This document shows, in pieces, positions 59,695-64,000 of a stretch of DNA of 64,000 nucleotides (its first letter is position 1; each line of letters starts with the position of its first letter). The notes beneath the pieces are model-generated. The model ran no database searches. It saw only the letters and a list, made by a program, of their open reading frames with translations, and had not been told where the DNA came from. Source of the stretch: [Pasteurella] aerogenes. GTDB taxonomy: Bacteria > Pseudomonadota > Gammaproteobacteria > Enterobacterales > Pasteurellaceae. The position numbers were made by a program, and so were the translations under genes. The stretch is taken from positions 1,488,001 to 1,552,000 of the forward strand of contig LR134362.1 of assembly GCA_900637275.1 (NCBI GenBank), written 5' to 3'.

Positions 59695-61506
59695 TTATTG
59701 ATGTTGATACATTTTTTCAATTTGTTCGCGATAACGCTGTAAAATCACTTTGCGTCGTAATTTTAAGGTTGGCGTAATTTCATTCATCGACGTAGTAAAG
59801 GCTTGTGGCAATAAGGTAAATTTTTTCACTTGCTCAAAACTTGCCAATTCTTTTTGCAATTCATTGATGCGCTTTTCAAATAATTGGATAATTTCTAAAT
59901 GCTTGATCAAATCCATACGGTCTTGATATTTGATATTGAGCTGTTTGGCATATTCTTCCAAACTTTCAAAACAAGGTACAATCAAGGCGGACACATATTT
60001 TTTCGCATCGGCAATAATCGCAATTTGCTCGATAAACTTATCTTTGCCGATTTTACCTTCGATATATTGTGGTGCAATATATTTACCAGTCGAGGTTTTC
60101 ATCAATTCTTTGATGCGATCCGTGATATATAAATTTCCGTGAGCATCAATTTCGCCGGCATCACCGGTTTTCAAAAAACCGTCCGCAGTAAACGCCTGTG
60201 TAGTTTCTTCCGGCTTTTTGTAATAACCACGCATCACCATTCCACCGCGCACTAAAATTTCATTATCATCACCAATTTTCACTTCTGTTCCGGGCATAAT
60301 TTCGCCGATAGAATCAGGGTCAAATCCGTTATCTTTCCAACAAGATACGGTAGCAGTAGTTTCTGTCATTCCGTATCCCAACTTAATATTCACACCAATG
60401 CTGTGGAAAAATAAGCCGATAGACGGTTCCAATTTTGCCCCACCGCAAGGCATCATACGAATACGTCCACCCAATAAATTGCGCAACTTACTCAATACCA
60501 ATTTATCCGCGACATCATATTGTTTTTGCAGCAAAAATGGAACTGCTTGTTGTTTCGCTTGACGGTTAAAATAACGCTGCCCAATTTTCAACGCCCAATG
60601 AAAAATTGCGCGGCGGAAAAATGGTGCTTTTTGTACTTTATCATGAATAGCAGTATAAATTTTTTCATAAAAACGCGGCACCGCACACATTAAGGTTGGG
60701 CGAATTTCGCTTAGTGCCGAACGCACTTGATCGGTACTTTCTAAATAACAATTTACCGCGCCACGATGTAACATATACGCAACCCAAGCGCGTTCAAAAA
60801 TGTGCGATAAAGGTAAAAATGAAATAGAGGTATCATGATGATCAATCGGTTGCAATGCCTTATCATGCGATTGCAATTGATGTGCCAAATTCGCATAATC
60901 CAACATCACGCCTTTCGGCTCACCAGTAGTTCCTGAGGTATAAATTAAAGTAAATAAATCCGCTAGATTTTTACTCTCCAAACGTTGTTGCAACAGAGCT
61001 TGCAAGTGATCTTGTTGTGCGCCCAAACCCGCTTGAATAAAGTCCGACCAATAACAAGATGGTGTACCCTCCTGCAAGTTCACCTCCTCTTTCATCACCA
61101 CAATTTTTTGTAGTTGAGGACAATCTTTAACTAATAAGATGGCTTGATCATATTGTACCTGATCACCAACAAACAGAATTTTGACATCCGCATTATTAAC
61201 AATAAACGCCGCTTGTTGTTCGGTGTTCGTCGCATAAATCGGCACGGTAACCGCGCGAATTTGCAAGGTAGCAATATCGGTGATCGTCCAACGTGGCATA
61301 TTGTTGGCAAAAATACCGATTTTATCTTGCACATCAATCTGATTTGCCAATAACGCTAACGAAAGTTGATCGATTTGCTGTTGCAATTGCGCCCACGACA
61401 TTTCTTGCCATTGATGATTTGCAAAATAGCGAAGTGCGGTTTGTTTTTCTCGCGTTTTGGCTTGTTGACGAATACGATGAATAAAATGAAAATCAAGAGT
61501 GGTCAT
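59695..61506 (-). CDS. Long-chain acyl-CoA synthetase (AMP-forming, FadD15-like)
   Basis: The ATG at 61506 (MTTLDFHF) is preceded by AAGGT, whereas the frame continues upstream to 61587 without a ribosome site. The 603-residue protein has the adenylate-forming motifs LIYTSGTTGEPKGVML, GYGMTETTA and ITDRIKELMKTSTGKYIAPQ. It follows the long-chain acyl-CoA ligases of the FadD15 type rather than E. coli FadD. It activates fatty acids with ATP and CoA at the inner membrane. There are no beta-oxidation genes nearby, so incorporation of exogenous fatty acid into phospholipid is the likelier use. Confidence 0.86.
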   Translation of the reverse strand: MTTLDFHFIHRIRQQAKTREKQTALRYFANHQWQEMSWAQLQQQIDQLSLALLANQIDVQDKIGIFANNMPRWTITDIATLQIRAVTVPIYATNTEQQAAFIVNNADVKILFVGDQVQYDQAILLVKDCPQLQKIVVMKEEVNLQEGTPSCYWSDFIQAGLGAQQDHLQALLQQRLESKNLADLFTLIYTSGTTGEPKGVMLDYANLAHQLQSHDKALQPIDHHDTSISFLPLSHIFERAWVAYMLHRGAVNCYLESTDQVRSALSEIRPTLMCAVPRFYEKIYTAIHDKVQKAPFFRRAIFHWALKIGQRYFNRQAKQQAVPFLLQKQYDVADKLVLSKLRNLLGGRIRMMPCGGAKLEPSIGLFFHSIGVNIKLGYGMTETTATVSCWKDNGFDPDSIGEIMPGTEVKIGDDNEILVRGGMVMRGYYKKPEETTQAFTADGFLKTGDAGEIDAHGNLYITDRIKELMKTSTGKYIAPQYIEGKIGKDKFIEQIAIIADAKKYVSALIVPCFESLEEYAKQLNIKYQDRMDLIKHLEIIQLFEKRINELQKELASFEQVKKFTLLPQAFTTSMNEITPTLKLRRKVILQRYREQIEKMYQHQ

Positions 61507-61661
61507 GTTGTACCTTTGTGACATATTAGCGAACACTTGTGCGCTAATATAAAGAATAATAGTGGAATAAGCTAGCACTATTTTCAATTATTTTCTGTTT
61601 TTGTGAATCTTTTAACATTTTTCAAAATAAATACAGTTGTTCATTCTTTTTTTCGCTAAAC

Positions 61662-61700
61662 AAAAAAATGCACCTTACTCTTATCCAGTTAAGGTGCATT
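61662..61700 (-). terminator. Terminator of obgE
   Basis: AATGCACCTTA (61667-61677) and TAAGGTGCATT (61690-61700) are perfect 11-base arms. On the minus strand they are followed by at least five T's, 31 bases after the obgE stop, separating it from the acyl-CoA ligase gene. Confidence 0.88.
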
Positions 61701-61731
61701 GTTATGACGAGATCACTCAACAAAAATGAGC

Positions 61732-62907
61732 TTAAGGTTTATAAATAATTTCCACCCCTTCTTCGTCTTCTTCAGACCAATCATCCCAATCGTCGTCATC
61801 TTCATCATCTATCAACTCAGTTTCCGCCAGTTGTTCTTGATGATAATCTTCCCATTTGAATTTCACTTCTTCCGGCGCTTTTTCTTGTTCCGTTTCACGT
61901 GGGTTAGCTTCGATGAAATCCATAATATCGCGACAAAGTGGTGGGACATTTTTACCCGTTGCAGCGGAAATCAAATAATAATCCTCATCCCAACCAAGAC
62001 GCTCAACAATATCCTCCGCGCGCGCTCGCGCTTCTTCGTCGCTCATAATATCAATTTTATTAAAGACCAACCAACGCGGTTTTTCCGACAATTTTTCGCT
62101 GTATTGGAAAAGTTCGCTTTCAATGATCGCCACGTTATCTGCCGGATCGCTTTCGTCAATCGGCGCCAAATCCACTAAATGAATCAGAACACGACAACGT
62201 TCCAAATGTTTTAAGAAACGAATACCGAGACCGGCGCCTTCGGATGCCCCTTCAATCAAACCGGGAATATCCGCAATCACAAAACTGCGATTCGCGTCAA
62301 CACGCGCCACCCCTAAACTTGGTACCAACGTAGTAAATGGATAATCTGCCACCTTTGGTTTCGCTGCAGAAACAGCGCGAATAAAAGTGGATTTTCCCGC
62401 ATTTGGTAATCCTAACATTCCAACATCCGCCAATAACATTAATTCCAGTTGCAAATCCCGTTTCTCACCCGGCGTACCATTGGTTTTTTGTCGTGGAGCA
62501 CGGTTTACAGAGGATTTAAATCGGGTATTACCCAATCCATGATAACCGCCTTTCGCCACCAACATTTTGGCACCGTGTTGGGTTAAATCACCCAATACTT
62601 CTTTGGTATCATTATCAATAGCTCGCGTTCCTACTGGTACGCGTAAAGTAATATCTTTACCTCGACGCCCGGTACAATCGGAACTGCGACCATTCTCACC
62701 ACGTTCTGCGGCAAAGCGTTTTTCAAAGCGGTAATCGATCAGGGTATTGAGGTTTTCATCGGCAATTAAATACACATCACCGCCATCACCACCATCACCA
62801 CCATCCGGTCCACCTTTAGGAATATATTTTTCGCGACGGAAACTGATACATCCGTTTCCACCATCGCCCGCCTCAACACGAATTAAGGCCTCATCAATAA
62901 ATTTCAT
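61732..62907 (-). CDS. obgE: Obg-family GTPase
   Basis: The 391-residue protein has the glycine-rich Obg fold (GDGGNGCISFRREK to about residue 158), a G domain with P-loop GLPNAGKST, DIPGLIEGAS and NKID, and an acidic C-terminal tail (ELIDDEDDDDWDDWSEEDEEG). ObgE binds the 50S subunit and ties ribosome assembly to the stringent response. It is eight bases behind the EamA gene, so the transporters and obgE may form one transcript. Confidence 0.97.
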   Translation of the reverse strand: MKFIDEALIRVEAGDGGNGCISFRREKYIPKGGPDGGDGGDGGDVYLIADENLNTLIDYRFEKRFAAERGENGRSSDCTGRRGKDITLRVPVGTRAIDNDTKEVLGDLTQHGAKMLVAKGGYHGLGNTRFKSSVNRAPRQKTNGTPGEKRDLQLELMLLADVGMLGLPNAGKSTFIRAVSAAKPKVADYPFTTLVPSLGVARVDANRSFVIADIPGLIEGASEGAGLGIRFLKHLERCRVLIHLVDLAPIDESDPADNVAIIESELFQYSEKLSEKPRWLVFNKIDIMSDEEARARAEDIVERLGWDEDYYLISAATGKNVPPLCRDIMDFIEANPRETEQEKAPEEVKFKWEDYHQEQLAETELIDDEDDDDWDDWSEEDEEGVEIIYKP

Positions 62908-62915
62908 TCTTTCTC

Positions 62916-63839
62916 CTAGTTACGATTTTTTATAAATCGGTGTCCAATTGCCGATAACATCGCCCCGAATACAACGATAAATGCACCGAGATAACTGATG
63001 CGGTTTAAGCTTGGCGAAGTAAAATATTGTGGCAAAATATAATGTAATAAATGTGAAAAGAAAATAGTAAAAAGCGGAACCAACGTAATCACAACACTCA
63101 CTTTCGCTACATCCCAACGGTTTAACGCCTCGGCATAAGAGCCATAACCAACCAAGGTATTCAGGCAACAATAAATAAAACAGATAGTCGTTAACCCGCT
63201 TAATCCTTCAATTTGCATCGGTTTAGCAAATGGCATAAATACCAAGCAGCAACCGCAATATATCATCAACAAAATCTGCGGCGAAGTAAATCGACGCAAT
63301 AATAATTTCTGCGCCAATCCGTATGCCACCCACACCAACGCCGCGCTCACACTTAAAATAATCCCGGTTGAATAACGTCCGGCGGAAAATAAATCGGCAA
63401 TACGATCATTGAAAAAAAGCGACAATCCAATAATCAATAGGAGCAAGCCGAGTTTTTGGTGCAATCCCAATTTTTCTTTAAAAATAAATACACCGCAGAT
63501 CAACATCGCAAAGGACGAAAAATGGATAAAAATCTGGGTGATTGCCGGTTCAACAAAGTAAAGCGACGAATTAAATAAGAAAAAGTTACCGGCTAATCCG
63601 ATCACGCCCAAAATAATCAATCCGACATAATAACGATTAAATTGGCTAAATTTAGGTAATTTTTTACTCACAAATAAAAAGAGAAACAATGCTAAAGTAG
63701 CAACTAAAAAACGAAACCATACGATTGTTTCAGTCGCCATCACATCCAACACTTTTTGCAACGCAATCGGCAAGGTTCCCCACGCAATTGCGGTAATTAA
63801 GGCAAACGTAAACCCCAATATCGGTTGTTGTTGCTTCAT
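62916..63839 (-). CDS. EamA/DMT-family transporter
   Basis: The 307-residue protein has ten helices in two EamA repeats (GFTFALITAIAWGTLPIALQ and ALVWVAYGLAQKLLL as starts of each half). The substrate of such carriers is usually a metabolite or amino acid and cannot be named. The start ATG overlaps the stop of a second EamA gene upstream by four bases (ATGA), and the two C-termini are plainly similar, so these are tandem duplicates. obgE follows eight bases downstream, an arrangement that I recall from H. influenzae. Confidence 0.85.
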   Translation of the reverse strand: MKQQQPILGFTFALITAIAWGTLPIALQKVLDVMATETIVWFRFLVATLALFLFLFVSKKLPKFSQFNRYYVGLIILGVIGLAGNFFLFNSSLYFVEPAITQIFIHFSSFAMLICGVFIFKEKLGLHQKLGLLLLIIGLSLFFNDRIADLFSAGRYSTGIILSVSAALVWVAYGLAQKLLLRRFTSPQILLMIYCGCCLVFMPFAKPMQIEGLSGLTTICFIYCCLNTLVGYGSYAEALNRWDVAKVSVVITLVPLFTIFFSHLLHYILPQYFTSPSLNRISYLGAFIVVFGAMLSAIGHRFIKNRN

Positions 63840-64000
63840 TTTACCCTCGATAAATAATATTTCAGTTTATGTCCCAATGCTGAAAATAACGCACCCATTA
63901 CGACAAAAAACGCACCAAAATAACTGATCCAATTAAGCTCAACCACTGAAAAATAAGTCGGACTCAAGGCAAATGCTAAATGGGAAAATAATAGCGTAAA
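63836..64000 (-). CDS. Second EamA-family transporter, only 3' end in window
   Basis: The last 54 codons and stop are present, read from 64000 down to 63836. The product ends NWISYFGAFFVVMGALFSALGH followed by a short basic tail, close to the end of its downstream neighbour (ISYLGAFIVVFGAMLSAIGH). It overlaps that neighbour by four bases and was not called as a complete frame because the start lies outside the window. Confidence 0.85.
   Translation of the reverse strand, partial: FTLLFSHLAFALSPTYFSVVELNWISYFGAFFVVMGALFSALGHKLKYYLSRVK

Noticed and set aside
61726..62178. 150-residue plus-strand frame over obgE
   Set aside because: Antisense shadow of the ObgE G domain and acidic tail, which produces a phenylalanine- and arginine-rich reverse frame.

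Overview
The window is chromosomal DNA from a gammaproteobacterium of the family Pasteurellaceae. The 9-base DNA uptake core AAGTGCGGT (or its complement ACCGCACTT) occurs at 57 places that I counted by eye. This is the Haemophilus/Aggregatibacter/Pasteurella multocida type of uptake signal sequence (USS). Gene content agrees: oapA-oapB, a galactose cluster ordered galM-galK-galT-galS-mglBAC as I recall it from Haemophilus influenzae, and a proC-MFS-xerD block. The species cannot be fixed from the sequence alone. I see no insertion sequence, prophage, CRISPR array or rRNA.

Layout. 1-2235: the edge of a surface polysaccharide locus (wzx flippase, cut by the window edge, and a wzz chain-length regulator). 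It is AT-rich and USS-free. 2476-5073: infA, two serine tRNAs on opposite strands, and the SulP transporter dauA. 5184-9190: plsC-ftsP, lpxH, an AhpD-like protein and a DUF2301-like membrane protein. 9203-14220: a complete hexose-phosphate uptake system, uhpT-uhpA-uhpB-uhpC, with a recognisable CRP/UhpA promoter. 14290-21728: efp with its modification enzyme gene epmB, oapA-oapB, rdgC, proC, an HcaT-like MFS gene and xerD. 22016-30363: galactose regulon, with mglBAC and galS on the minus strand and galTKM on the plus strand, sharing CRP and GalR/GalS-type operators. 30513-39286: envelope and RNA genes (corC-lnt, anmK, glmU, csaA-like, hinT-ycfL-nagZ-rlmC). 39538-42784: focA-pflB for anaerobic pyruvate and formate metabolism. 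42931-46386: pldB, yigL-crcB and yqjG. 46498-52934: ilv operon with a leader-peptide attenuator, ilvG-ilvM-ZIP-ilvD-ilvA. 53041-64000: a DUF3108-like secreted protein, rpe-gph-trpS, argO, ridA, pabB-pabC with divergent pabA, an acyl-CoA ligase, obgE and two tandem EamA transporters, the second cut by the window edge.

Themes. Carbon uptake (uhp, mgl, gal) sits under visible CRP control. Anaerobic genes carry ArcA-like (focA) or FNR (yqjG) sites. Branched-chain amino-acid synthesis is controlled by attenuation. Two rho-independent terminators are built from inverted USS pairs. I found no convincing new defence or mobile system. The more unusual points are regulatory: the ilv leader, the FNR box before yqjG, the ZIP gene inside the ilv operon, the uhpT-first order, and a 13-bp perfect palindrome after glmU.
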